DNA of 64,000 bases. Source: an uncultured Prevotella sp. (GTDB taxonomy: Bacteria > Bacteroidota > Bacteroidia > Bacteroidales > Bacteroidaceae). Shown one piece after another: positions 25,576 through 33,232 of the stretch. The notes below the pieces were generated by a model, which had not been told where the DNA came from, made no database searches, and saw only the letters and a program-made list of their open reading frames with translations. The DNA lies in assembly GCA_905233985.1 (NCBI GenBank), contig CAJOFA010000017.1, positions 1 through 64,000 on the forward strand, in the 5' to 3' direction. Position 1 is the stretch's first letter; every line of letters begins with the position of its first letter. A program made the position numbers and the translations under genes.

Positions 25576-28023
25576 ATGACTATGCCAAAGAAAAGAAAAA
25601 TTAAATCCGAGACTTCCTCATTTGCAGGTACTGTGGGTTTCAAGAATATATTTCAGAACGAGCGCCTCAGTTTTATGCTGGGCCTTGTGTTGTTTTGTGT
25701 GGCCATTTATTTCATCCTTTCGTTTGTGTCTTTCTTCTCCACGGGAGCAGCTGACCAGACGTTGATTGAAAGTCCGCGCACCGGTGAAATTGCCAATACC
25801 AACGGAGAATTTGCCAATTCATGCGGCTCTTTGGGAGCATATACGGCTTATTTCTTCATCAAGCAATGCTTCGGATTCTCGGCGTTTCTGATACCGATAT
25901 TCCTTTTCCTCGTATCATTGCGCCTGATGAAGGCATACACCCGCGTCAGCCTGCTGAAGTGGTTCCTGGCCTTAGGCATCCTGATGATATGGACATCGGT
26001 GAGCTTTGCCAAACTGCTCTCTCCTTTCTTCCCCAACAGTTTTTTCAATCCTGGCGGCGATCATGGATTGTATATCTGTCAGCAAATTGAGAACTTTGTC
26101 GGTGAACCCGGCTTGATTGTCATTCTTGCCGTGACAGCTATCGCGTTCCTTACTTATATTAGTGCAGAGACCATCTATTTCATCCGTCGCGTGCTCAACC
26201 CCTCGAGGTTCTTTAATAAGGTCAAGTTTTCGGTGGGTACCGGTTCGTCAGATACCGAGCAGTCATCAACAGACACCTCTGATGCGCCTAAAGTCTTTGA
26301 CGACCCCGAGACAGAGACTGTTGAATGGAAAACCGCTCAGGACCGTCAAGGTAGCGCGGTGACAAAAGTAACGACTGAGGAGCCTGTCACAAAACGTGAT
26401 ACAGAGAAAACGGAACCTGTTGCCGGCGACGCCGAGCTGGTTGTCACCGTTGCGAATACAGAGGATAAGTCCAGCGGCCGTGACTTGCGCGGTAACATAA
26501 ACACCCCCTACGACCCGAAGCTGGACTTGGAGAATTACCACTACCCCACCCTTGACCTGCTGAAGGAATACAGCGACGACGGCCGTCCCTTCATCGATAT
26601 GGCAGAGCAGAATGCCAACAAGAACCGTATTGTAGAAGTGCTGCGCAACTTCGGCATAGAGATTGACAGCATCAAGGCCACCGTAGGTCCCACCATCACA
26701 CTTTATGAAATCACTCCTGCACAGGGTGTCCGCATCTCGAAGATACGCAACCTGGAGGACGACATCGCCCTGAGTCTCAAGGCTATGGGTATTCGTATCA
26801 TTGCGCCAATCCCAGGCAAGGGAACCATTGGCATCGAGGTGCCGAACGCCAAGGCCAGCATCGTTTCCATGCGTAGCGTGTTGGACACCAAGAAGTTCCA
26901 GGAGACCACGATGGACCTGCCTTGTGCGATGGGTAAGACCATCACCAACGAGGTGTTCATGTTCGACCTGGCCAAGATGCCTCACCTGCTGGTAGCCGGT
27001 GCTACGGGACAAGGAAAGTCTGTCGGCCTGAACGCCATCCTTACCTCCCTACTCTACAAGAAACACCCCGCAGAACTGAAGATTGTGCTCGTTGACCCGA
27101 AGATGGTAGAGTTCTCCATCTATTCGAACATCGACAAGCATTTCCTGGCCAAGGTGCCCGACGACTCGGCATCGGCCATCATCACCGATACGTCGAAGGT
27201 CATTGACACGCTCAACTCACTCTGTGTGGAGATGGATGCCCGCTACGAGCTGCTGATGGCAGCCGGCGAGCGTAACATCAAGGACTATAACAAGAAGTTC
27301 ATTGCCCGTCAACTCAATCCGGAGGACGGACATAAGTACATGCCTTACATCGTCGTTGTCATTGACGAGTACGGTGACCTCATCATGACGGCAGGCAAGG
27401 AAATCGAGCTGCCTATAGCCCGTATTGCCCAGAAAGCGCGTGCCGTCGGCATCCACATGGTTATCGCCACCCAGCGCCCGACGACGAACATCATCACGGG
27501 TACCATCAAGGCCAACTTCCCTGCCCGCATCGCCTTCAAGGTGGCACAGGGCATCGACTCGAAGACCATTCTCGACCGCATGGGAGCCAACCAGCTCATC
27601 GGTCGCGGCGACATGCTCTTCCTGCAAGGCAACGAGCCCATCCGCGTACAATGTGCCTTCGTCGATACGCCGGAAGTGGTGGCCATCAACAAGTTCATTG
27701 CCGACCAGCAGGGCTATCCCGTCACCTTCGAACTGCCTGAGCCTCTCGTAGAGAGCAGCGTTGACATGGGCGGTGGCGGCGATGTCGATATGACACACCT
27801 CGACCCGTTGTTTGAGGACACGGCGCGTCTCATCGTCCGCGAACAGAGCGGCAGCACCAGTCTCATCCAGCGTAAGTTCGCCATTGGCTACAACCGCGCA
27901 GGACGACTGATGGATGCAATGGAGAAAGCCGGCATCGTTGGAAAGACCAACGGCGCCAAGCCCCGCGAGGTGCTCGTTCAGGACGAGAACACGTTGGATC
28001 GCCTGTTGAGTCAACTTAGATAA
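25576..28023 (+). CDS. ftsK: FtsK/SpoIIIE DNA translocase
   Basis: An 815-residue septal DNA pump that moves chromosome ends and supports dimer resolution during division. Four membrane helices lie in about residues 30-205, then an acidic linker (to ~300), the alpha/beta motor with Walker A GATGQGKSVGLN (about residue 475) and Walker B IVVVIDEYGDLI, and a C-terminal winged-helix gamma domain (SLIQRKFAIGYNRAGRLMD) that reads KOPS-type sites. Start ATG 25576 (MTMPKKRK); the next Met two codons on is also possible. lolA starts 8 bases after the stop, a pairing typical of Bacteroidetes. Confidence 0.96.
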   Translation: MTMPKKRKIKSETSSFAGTVGFKNIFQNERLSFMLGLVLFCVAIYFILSFVSFFSTGAADQTLIESPRTGEIANTNGEFANSCGSLGAYTAYFFIKQCFGFSAFLIPIFLFLVSLRLMKAYTRVSLLKWFLALGILMIWTSVSFAKLLSPFFPNSFFNPGGDHGLYICQQIENFVGEPGLIVILAVTAIAFLTYISAETIYFIRRVLNPSRFFNKVKFSVGTGSSDTEQSSTDTSDAPKVFDDPETETVEWKTAQDRQGSAVTKVTTEEPVTKRDTEKTEPVAGDAELVVTVANTEDKSSGRDLRGNINTPYDPKLDLENYHYPTLDLLKEYSDDGRPFIDMAEQNANKNRIVEVLRNFGIEIDSIKATVGPTITLYEITPAQGVRISKIRNLEDDIALSLKAMGIRIIAPIPGKGTIGIEVPNAKASIVSMRSVLDTKKFQETTMDLPCAMGKTITNEVFMFDLAKMPHLLVAGATGQGKSVGLNAILTSLLYKKHPAELKIVLVDPKMVEFSIYSNIDKHFLAKVPDDSASAIITDTSKVIDTLNSLCVEMDARYELLMAAGERNIKDYNKKFIARQLNPEDGHKYMPYIVVVIDEYGDLIMTAGKEIELPIARIAQKARAVGIHMVIATQRPTTNIITGTIKANFPARIAFKVAQGIDSKTILDRMGANQLIGRGDMLFLQGNEPIRVQCAFVDTPEVVAINKFIADQQGYPVTFELPEPLVESSVDMGGGGDVDMTHLDPLFEDTARLIVREQSGSTSLIQRKFAIGYNRAGRLMDAMEKAGIVGKTNGAKPREVLVQDENTLDRLLSQLR

Positions 28024-28031
28024 GAATCACT

Positions 28032-28631
28032 ATGAAAAGAATCATAAGCATTTTAACCCTTGCATTGGTTTGTGCCGTCAGCTACGCACAGACCGCCCGT
28101 CAGGTGCTTGACAAGGCAGCCGAGACGGTCAGCAACAAACAAGGCGTCACAGCCAAGTTCTCCATTTCAGGTGCCAACATCGGCAACACCAGCGGCACCA
28201 TCAGCGTCAAAGGCAACAAGTTCCATGCATCGACGCCCCTCGCCACCATCTGGTTCGACGGCAAGACACAGTGGACCTACATGAAGAACAACGACGAGGT
28301 GAACGTCAGCAATCCCACCGAAGCCCAGCTGCAGGCCATCAACCCCTACAACTTTATCAACCTCTACCGCAACGGCTTCTCGTACACCATGACCACCAAG
28401 GGCGCCAACTACGAGGTACACCTGACGGCAACCAACAAGAAACGCTCCGTGCAGGAGATGTATATCACGGTCAACAAGTCAACCTATGTGCCGACAAACG
28501 TCAAGATGCGGCAGTCGTCGGGTTGGACCACCATTAAAATCAGCAACTTCAAGGCGACGAAGCTCTCCGACAGCATGTTCCGCTTCAACTCCAAGGATTA
28601 TCCCCACGCAGAAGTCATTGACCTGAGATGA
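28032..28631 (+). CDS. lolA: LolA-like outer membrane lipoprotein carrier
   Basis: A 199-residue periplasmic protein with a clear signal peptide (cut near SYAQ, residue 20). It has the LolA half-barrel pattern: ARQVLDKAAETV at the start, FDGKTQWTYMKNNDEVNVSNP and YNFINLYRNGF in the middle. It should shuttle lipoproteins from the LolCDE complex to the outer membrane. It is between ftsK and the DUF5687 gene and overlaps the start of the latter by 4 bases, so all three are likely one transcript. Confidence 0.9.
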   Translation: MKRIISILTLALVCAVSYAQTARQVLDKAAETVSNKQGVTAKFSISGANIGNTSGTISVKGNKFHASTPLATIWFDGKTQWTYMKNNDEVNVSNPTEAQLQAINPYNFINLYRNGFSYTMTTKGANYEVHLTATNKKRSVQEMYITVNKSTYVPTNVKMRQSSGWTTIKISNFKATKLSDSMFRFNSKDYPHAEVIDLR

Positions 28632-30106
28632 ACAAGATACAACTCTACTTTGCCCTGCGTCGCCACATCAACCTGAGCAACAAGCGGCACCCCATGTTCG
28701 AACAGAATCAGGTGGGCAAGGTCTTTGCCTACATCGGCCTGGCCTTCACCGTGCTCTACCTCATCGTGATAGGAACCATTCTCGGCTGGGGCACGCGCGG
28801 CGGAGACTTCGGGCTCATGTTCAGCGTCATGCCCTTCTTGCTCACGCTCGACTTCTTCATGCGTTTCGGTATGCAGCAGACGCCGGCCATGCTCATCAAG
28901 CCCTATGTCCTCATGCCCCTCAGCAGGATGGACATCATCGACTGCTTCCTGGCCAACAACCTCCTTACCGCGGGCAACCTCATCTGGCTCGCCCTCTTCC
29001 TGCCCTACGTCTTCCTGTGCTTCTGCGGCGGAATGACCTTCGTCAGCTCCATCGCCATGTTGCTGCTGCTCTACTTCATCATCCTCGTCAACAGCCAGTG
29101 GTACCTCCTGGTGCGCACGCTGGTCAACCATAAGATATGGTGGTGGGTGCTGCCTGTCGTCGTCTATCTGGCGTTCTACGGGTTCGCCTTCATCGACGTG
29201 GAGAAATGGGCAAAGAGCGTCTTGACCTGCTGCCGCGACAACGGCTTCTCGTGGTGGACAGCGCTGATAAGCCTCGTGCTGTTCTTGGTGCTCTTCACCA
29301 TCAACCGCCGTCTGCAGATGCACTTCGTCGCAGAGGAAATCTCGCGTCAGGAGAAGACCAAGCTCAAGCACGTCTCGCAGTTCACGTTCCTTAACCGCTT
29401 CGGACAGATTGGCGAATACCTGAAGCTCGAAATCAAGAGCACCATGCGCAACAAGACCGTCAAGCAGCGCTTCATTCAGGGCATCCTCATCATCACCATG
29501 CTTAGCCTGCTGCTGTCGTTCACCGATGTCTATGACGGACGCTTCTCCACCAACATCTGGTGCCTCTACTGCTTCGTATTCTTCGGAGCCGTCAACCTCG
29601 TCAAAGTCATGGGGCCCGAGGGCAACTACATCGACCTGCTCATGGTACACAAGGAAAACATCTACACCCTGCTCAAGGCCAAGTACTATTTCTACTGTGC
29701 CGTGCTGCTCCTCCCTGCCCTACTCCTCATTCCCACCGTCGTGTCCGGACGCTATTCCATCCTCATGATACTCGCCTATGTCTTCATTACCACAGGCCCC
29801 GAGTACTGCATCCTTTTCCAGCTGGCCGTCTATAACAAGCAGACGCTGCCGCTGAACGAAAAGATAACCGGCAAGGGCAACTTCGAGAACACCCTACAGC
29901 TCGTCATCGAGCTCATCGTGTTCTTCATTCCCGTGGCGCTGGCATTGCTGTTCACCGCCCTCTTCGGCGACACCATCGGCTACACCATTCTCATCGTCAT
30001 TGGTGTGCTGTTCACGCTGACCCACAGCCTGTGGCTTAAGAACGTCTATCGCCGCATGATGCTCCGCCGCTATCAGAACCTCGACGGCTTCCACACGACA
30101 CGATGA
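28628..30106 (+). CDS. DUF5687 family multi-spanning membrane protein (ABC-2-like permease)
   Basis: A 492-residue integral membrane protein with about ten hydrophobic segments and a large cytoplasmic loop around residues 235-280. Layout and the ending LKNVYRRMMLRRYQN fit DUF5687, proteins that look like ABC-2 permeases and often sit beside an ATP-binding subunit. No ATPase gene is adjacent here. Its ATGA overlap with lolA suggests coupled translation and perhaps a part in envelope transport, which is inference. Confidence 0.75.
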   Translation: MNKIQLYFALRRHINLSNKRHPMFEQNQVGKVFAYIGLAFTVLYLIVIGTILGWGTRGGDFGLMFSVMPFLLTLDFFMRFGMQQTPAMLIKPYVLMPLSRMDIIDCFLANNLLTAGNLIWLALFLPYVFLCFCGGMTFVSSIAMLLLLYFIILVNSQWYLLVRTLVNHKIWWWVLPVVVYLAFYGFAFIDVEKWAKSVLTCCRDNGFSWWTALISLVLFLVLFTINRRLQMHFVAEEISRQEKTKLKHVSQFTFLNRFGQIGEYLKLEIKSTMRNKTVKQRFIQGILIITMLSLLLSFTDVYDGRFSTNIWCLYCFVFFGAVNLVKVMGPEGNYIDLLMVHKENIYTLLKAKYYFYCAVLLLPALLLIPTVVSGRYSILMILAYVFITTGPEYCILFQLAVYNKQTLPLNEKITGKGNFENTLQLVIELIVFFIPVALALLFTALFGDTIGYTILIVIGVLFTLTHSLWLKNVYRRMMLRRYQNLDGFHTTR

Positions 30107-30171
30107 ACGTTGAACATTGAACGTTGAACGTTAAACTTCAAACTTCAAACTTCAAACTTCAAACTTCAAAA
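30107..30171. repeat. Heptanucleotide tandem repeats before rlmH copy 2
   Basis: About nine 7-base units in register run right up to the rlmH start codon: TGAACGT/TGAACAT types turning into AAACTTC types. They fill the whole spacer between the DUF5687 stop and ATG 30172, leaving no ordinary ribosome-binding site. Confidence 0.85.
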
Positions 30172-30642
30172 ATGAAAACCCTCCTCCTGCAGGTCGGCAA
30201 GACCGTCAACAAGCACTTCGTGGCAGGCATCAACGACTATGCCGAGCGCATCAGCCATTATATGCCGTTCGAGATAATCACTATTCCCGAACTGCGCAAC
30301 ACGAAGAACCTCACCGAGGAGCAGCAGAAGACAGCCGAGGGAGAGCTCATCATGAAACAGCTGCAACCCACCGACCATGTGGTCCTGCTCGACGAGCACG
30401 GCCATGAGTACCGCAGCGTGGAGCTGGCACGATGGCTGGAGCAGAAGCAGCAGACCGCCCGTCGTCTCGTCTTCGTCATCGGCGGACCTTACGGCTTCTC
30501 ACCTGCCGTCTATCAACGTGCCAACGAACAGCTGTCACTCTCCCACCTCACGTTCTCCCACCAGATGGTACGCCTCATATTCACCGAACAGCTCTACCGC
30601 GCCTGTACCATCATCAAGGGCGAGCCCTACCACCACGAATAA
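30172..30642 (+). CDS. rlmH: 23S rRNA pseudouridine-1915 N3-methyltransferase RlmH, copy 2
   Basis: A 156-residue SPOUT methyltransferase, same length as copy 1 at 94-564 and about 84% identical. The knot motif GGPYGF and the C-terminal YHHE are intact, so both look active. ATG 30172 is chosen over an in-frame start 48 bases earlier because those codons are only the translated tandem repeat. The level of divergence argues against a very recent duplication; one copy may have been gained from a related strain. It is followed by the tRNA-Ser promoter. Confidence 0.94.
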   Translation: MKTLLLQVGKTVNKHFVAGINDYAERISHYMPFEIITIPELRNTKNLTEEQQKTAEGELIMKQLQPTDHVVLLDEHGHEYRSVELARWLEQKQQTARRLVFVIGGPYGFSPAVYQRANEQLSLSHLTFSHQMVRLIFTEQLYRACTIIKGEPYHHE

Positions 30643-30682
30643 AAAAGCCGTGATTTTATTTGGCGGTTCGAAAATAAAGTAT

Positions 30683-30691
30683 TACCTTTGC
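30683..30691 (+). promoter_or_regulatory. Promoter -7 element (TACCTTTGC) of tRNA-Ser
   Basis: A perfect box 91 bases before the mature tRNA 5' end. A decoy piece GGAAGGTT also occurs shortly after it, matching the first bases of the tRNA. Confidence 0.65.
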
Positions 30692-30782
30692 ACCCGCAAA
30701 AAGAAGACCGGAAGGTTAATTTCATTGACCTTCCTCCCACTCAACCGAATGCAAGTAAACTTGCTTTGGTTCTCACTTAACC

Positions 30783-30873
30783 GGAAGGTTGGCAGAGTGA
30801 TCGATCGCGCTGGACTCGAAATCCGGTATACCCCTTTCGGGTATCGGGGGTTTGAATCCCTCACCTTCCGCCA
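30783..30873 (+). tRNA. tRNA-Ser (anticodon CGA)
   Basis: A 91-base class II tRNA. The acceptor stem is GGAAGGT with ACCTTCC, the anticodon loop CTCGAAA gives CGA (reads UCG), the long variable arm (ACCCCTTTCGGGT) is typical of Ser, the T-arm contains GGTTTGAATCCC, and CCA is encoded. It has its own promoter and terminator. Confidence 0.95.
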
Positions 30874-30878
30874 GTAAA

Positions 30879-30911
30879 AAAGAGCAATCCGCAAGGGTTG
30901 CTCTTTTTCTT
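30879..30911 (+). terminator. Intrinsic terminator of tRNA-Ser
   Basis: Stem AGAGCAATCC with GGGTTGCTCT, loop GCAA, then TTTTCTTTT; it starts a few bases after the tRNA CCA end. Confidence 0.92.
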
Positions 30912-30913
30912 TT

Positions 30914-30957
30914 CTCCCTCCACCTCTCTCCCCCCTGGGGGAGTCGGAGGGGGCTCG
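30914..30957. repeat. Half-size CCCCC/GGGGG palindromic element
   Basis: A C-rich/G-rich palindromic sequence (CTCCCCCCTGGGGGAG core) just downstream of the HU gene stop. It resembles one half of the elements inserted in the primase gene at 32575 and 32869. Confidence 0.6.
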
Positions 30958-30959
30958 GT

Positions 30960-31499
30960 TTACGGCGTAGGCACTTGGTTTCGGAAGTCCTCCAGCGAGG
31001 TGATGACCTGCACGGTCTTGGTCTTGCCCTCGATGGTACGCTCCACAGCCTCGATGATATTGGCCGATGCTACGCTGACGGAGCGGGTGAGGTACTGCTT
31101 CGAGGTGTGGTTGTCCATCTCGTCGCCGCTGGGACGGAAGCGGAGGCGCACACCCTCGATGATGGTCGTGGGGTTGAACTCCTTGTCCTTCATCTGCGCC
31201 TCGGTGGCACCGCCCTCGATGGTGGCGATGGTGGGGTAGAAGGTTCCCAGTCCGTCGAGCTTCACGCGCTGACCCTGTGCCACCAGCTGCGGGATGAGCT
31301 CCGAGAGCTTGATGATGACGGCCTGCGTGTCGGCACGTCCCACGCCGCTGTTGTGCTGCGAAATCAGCTCAGCGAGACCTCGCGTGGTGAGGGTTTTCGA
31401 CTTGGCGCACTCGGCGTAGTACTTGCCGTATGCCTCCGACTTTGAGTTCTTGTTCTTACGGTAGTTCACCGTCATTTCAATTCTGTTAATTTCTGCCAT
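30960..31499 (-). CDS. HU-family DNA-binding protein
   Basis: A 179-residue member of the larger HU/IHF-like family of Bacteroidales. The HU core is visible: a helical start (TTRGLAELISQHNSGVGRADTQAVI), the saddle strands VKLDGLGTFYPTI, and a C-terminal extension absent from classical 90-residue HU. It should bind and bend DNA. ATG 31499 gives MAEINRIEMTVNYRKN, the usual start; longer in-frame starts run through 22-bp repeats in the leader and are rejected. HU-DUF4248-primase is a recurring Bacteroidales gene set, often beside surface-polysaccharide or mobile regions (recalled, not checked). Confidence 0.88.
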   Translation of the reverse strand: MAEINRIEMTVNYRKNKNSKSEAYGKYYAECAKSKTLTTRGLAELISQHNSGVGRADTQAVIIKLSELIPQLVAQGQRVKLDGLGTFYPTIATIEGGATEAQMKDKEFNPTTIIEGVRLRFRPSGDEMDNHTSKQYLTRSVSVASANIIEAVERTIEGKTKTVQVITSLEDFRNQVPTP

Positions 31500-31506
31500 A
31501 GTTGTA

Positions 31507-31858
31507 AAATTTTTGAAGTTTGAAGTTTGAAGTTTGATGTTTAAATAAAAATTTGAGAGTTTGCCCCGGGCTTTCGGGTCGTTTGCTTGGGGCTTTCGAT
31601 GCGTTTGGACCGAGCTCCTGACCTGTTTGCTCCGAGTTTTCAACCCGTTTGCTGCGGGCTTTCTTCATTGAACTGCGCGCCTGTTCTTTGATACTGCGAA
31701 GGTACAACATTTTCCGCGGTCGTTCGGACGATGCCTGACGTTACCGTGCGATTTCGGGAGATTTTGGTGGAGGGTTAAAGGTGGAGGGTTAAAGGAGAAA
31801 TGTTCAAGCGCTTGGTGTATTCTCCCTCCACCTTCCACCCTCCACCCTCCACCAGAGA
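31507..31858 (-). repeat. HU-gene leader: AAACTTC heptads, 22-bp repeats, promoter and CTCCACC heptads
   Basis: Reading away from the HU start: AAACTTC-type heptads at 31507-31540; four and a half imperfect 22-bp units at 31566-31670 (starts 31566, 31588, 31610, 31632, 31654); a -7 element TACCTTCGC at 31696-31704 (minus strand); then a GGTGGAGGGTTAAAG pair near 31765-31799 facing CTCCACC heptads at 31823-31855, which can form a long hairpin. The 22-base period is not a multiple of three, so it is not coding. No gene is seen between HU and DUF4248. Confidence 0.75.
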
Positions 31859-32077
31859 TTACGGCTCTCCCAGCTGTTCGACGATGGCACGGACCTCGCG
31901 GGGCGTGAAGGCCTTGCTGGTGGTGCGGTAGCCCATCGACTGCAGCTGCTGCCACAGCGGGGCGCAGCGGCGAACCCACGCCATGAGGTGATTGACTGCC
32001 GTGCGCGGGCTGCTGTCAGGAAAATACATCAGCGCCAGCTCCTTCTTCGTATAGGTTCGAATCAAAAATTCATCCAT
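31859..32077 (-). CDS. DUF4248 family protein
   Basis: A 72-residue protein that begins MDEFLIRTYTKKELALMYFPDS and ends FTPREVRAIVEQLGEP, the signature of DUF4248, a Bacteroidales-specific family. Its fold looks helical with a possible helix-turn-helix, so a DNA-binding or accessory role beside the primase is plausible but unproven. It lies between the HU gene and the primase gene, as in other genomes of the order. Confidence 0.88.
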   Translation of the reverse strand: MDEFLIRTYTKKELALMYFPDSSPRTAVNHLMAWVRRCAPLWQQLQSMGYRTTSKAFTPREVRAIVEQLGEP

Positions 32078-32140
32078 AAGCTATGTTTTTTTTTGAACAT
32101 ATAATTGCCATTAATTGCCCATGAATTATCATTAATTAAA

Positions 32141-32208
32141 AATTCGTGTTTAATTCGTGGCAATTCGTGTTTAAATACATGATTAATTACGTGATAATTC
32201 GTGTTTAA
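32141..32208. repeat. Three AATTCGTGTTTAA direct repeats
   Basis: Exact 13-base copies at 32141-32153, 32162-32174 and 32196-32208, in an AT-rich stretch at the end of the primase gene; the last one overlaps its final codons. The arrangement is iteron-like, but no replication role is shown. Confidence 0.7.
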
Positions 32209-33190
32209 GGTAGAACTCGGAATAGTCCTTGCAGTCGGGCGGCAGCTGATGGTGCACCAGCGAGGGCAGCACCTCCCTGAGTTGCAGGAACAGCCGTTCG
32301 CCGGGCGCGTCGCGGTCGGGGAACATGTGGAACTGAAGCCCCCTTCCGGCCTCCCCCTCGGGGAAGGAGTGGAGCGTTGAGAGCAGCTCTATGTCCTTCC
32401 GGCTCAGCAGGGTGGCCGACGGGATGGCGATGGCCTTGTGACCTGCAGAGAGCATCGCCCAGCAGTCGCTACATCCCTCGGTGATGTAGAGCTCGTCGCG
32501 GGGCTTCAGGCGGTTGAGCACGGGCAGGTTATAGATGCCGCACTCGGCGCCCTGGGGGAAGCGGAAACGAGGATGCCCCCTCCTAACCTCCCCCAAGGGG
32601 GAGGAACTATGCTCATATTGAGACTTCCCCCCTTGGGGGGATGAGAGGGGGGCTCCTAGGTTGCGGTTCTGGATGCCCACCAGCCGTCCCTCGCGGTCGT
32701 AGTAGGGAATCTGCAGCCAGGGCACGCCCTGACGGTCGCGCCACGACGTCAGCCGGCACCAGCGCACCACCCTTGGGTCAAGCCTGCGCTCGTCGTAGAG
32801 GAACTGCCGTGCCTCGTCGTTCAGCCAAGGATGCTCGAAGAAGCGCTCGTAGCGCGAGGCGTCGAACAGCCCCCTCCTAACCTCACCCATGGGGGAAGAA
32901 CTTTGTATGGGCTTCCCCCCTTGGGGGGATGAGAGGGGGGCTCCTCCTAGCCATCTTGTGGCCTCCAGGAAATCCTTATTCAGACACTTCATCACGAGGT
33001 CGATGGTGCCGCCCGATGCTCCGCAGACGAAGCAGCGGTAGGTGTTCTTGCTCACCTTGAACGACAGGCTTGCATGATGATCGTCGTGGAACGGGCAGAG
33101 GCACTTATGTCGTGTAACCTGGAGTCCAAGTCGCTCTGCGACCCCCTCAATAGGCAGGTCGCGGAGCTTTTGCAATTCAAACTTATCCAT
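32183..33190 (-). CDS. CHC2 zinc-finger/Toprim primase-like protein with in-frame palindromic inserts
   Basis: A 335-residue DnaG-type protein. An N-terminal CHC2 zinc finger (KCLCPFHDDHHASLSF, YRCFVCGASGG) recognises single-stranded template, and a C-terminal Toprim domain shows its Glu (LYITEGCSDCWAM) and an Asp pair (PDRDAPG). It lacks the DnaB-binding domain of the housekeeping primase. Its linkers carry inserts encoded by palindromic DNA: residues about 82-107 and 179-205 both read PLSSPQGGK then SSSP-GEVRRG, and a shorter one reads FPEGEAGRGLQ near 272-284. The frame is open throughout, so the protein is probably made. It follows the 33221-34528 gene on the same strand. Confidence 0.88.
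   Translation of the reverse strand: MDKFELQKLRDLPIEGVAERLGLQVTRHKCLCPFHDDHHASLSFKVSKNTYRCFVCGASGGTIDLVMKCLNKDFLEATRWLGGAPLSSPQGGKPIQSSSPMGEVRRGLFDASRYERFFEHPWLNDEARQFLYDERRLDPRVVRWCRLTSWRDRQGVPWLQIPYYDREGRLVGIQNRNLGAPLSSPQGGKSQYEHSSSPLGEVRRGHPRFRFPQGAECGIYNLPVLNRLKPRDELYITEGCSDCWAMLSAGHKAIAIPSATLLSRKDIELLSTLHSFPEGEAGRGLQFHMFPDRDAPGERLFLQLREVLPSLVHHQLPPDCKDYSEFYLKHELSRN
32337..32374. repeat. Palindromic element C (half-size) inside primase gene
   Basis: About 38 bases with CCCCTTCC and GGGGAAGG arms, in frame in the primase Toprim region and encoding FPEGEAGRG. It looks like half of elements A and B. Confidence 0.65.
32575..32654. repeat. Palindromic element A inside primase gene
   Basis: About 80 bases. 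Outer arms GCCCCCTC and GAGGGGGGC enclose two small hairpins (CTCCCCCAAGGGGGAG and TCCCCCCTTGGGGGGA). It keeps the reading frame. Confidence 0.85.
32869..32945. repeat. Palindromic element B inside primase gene
   Basis: A near-copy of element A, about 77 bases, with the same outer arms and TCCCCCCTTGGGGGGA core. It is also in frame, between the zinc finger and the next domain. Confidence 0.85.
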
Positions 33191-33232
33191 AACTATGAAC
33201 TATGAACTATGAATTATGAACTATGAACTGTG
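33188..33232. repeat. AACTATG heptanucleotide repeats
   Basis: Six roughly seven-base units of ACTATGA/ATTATGA type fill the spacer between the primase start codon and the upstream gene's 3' end. Confidence 0.8.

Noticed and set aside
28598..29650. Minus-strand frame of 350 codons, rich in Asp, Glu and His
   Set aside because: Antisense of the DUF5687 gene in GC-rich DNA; low-complexity composition and no start signals. Similar long antisense frames over ftsK (26266-27012, 27217-28014) and the HD gene (49479-50180) were dropped for the same reason.
30682..30894. Minus-strand reading frame of 70 codons with VRDSNPRYPKGVYRISSPAR
   Set aside because: It is the antisense of tRNA-Ser, a well-known spurious annotation; the tRNA, its promoter and terminator explain the sequence.
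31486..31710. Longer N-terminal extensions or overlapping frames of the HU gene
   Set aside because: They are translated 22-bp repeats in the leader; the period is not a multiple of three and the family starts at MAEINRIEM.
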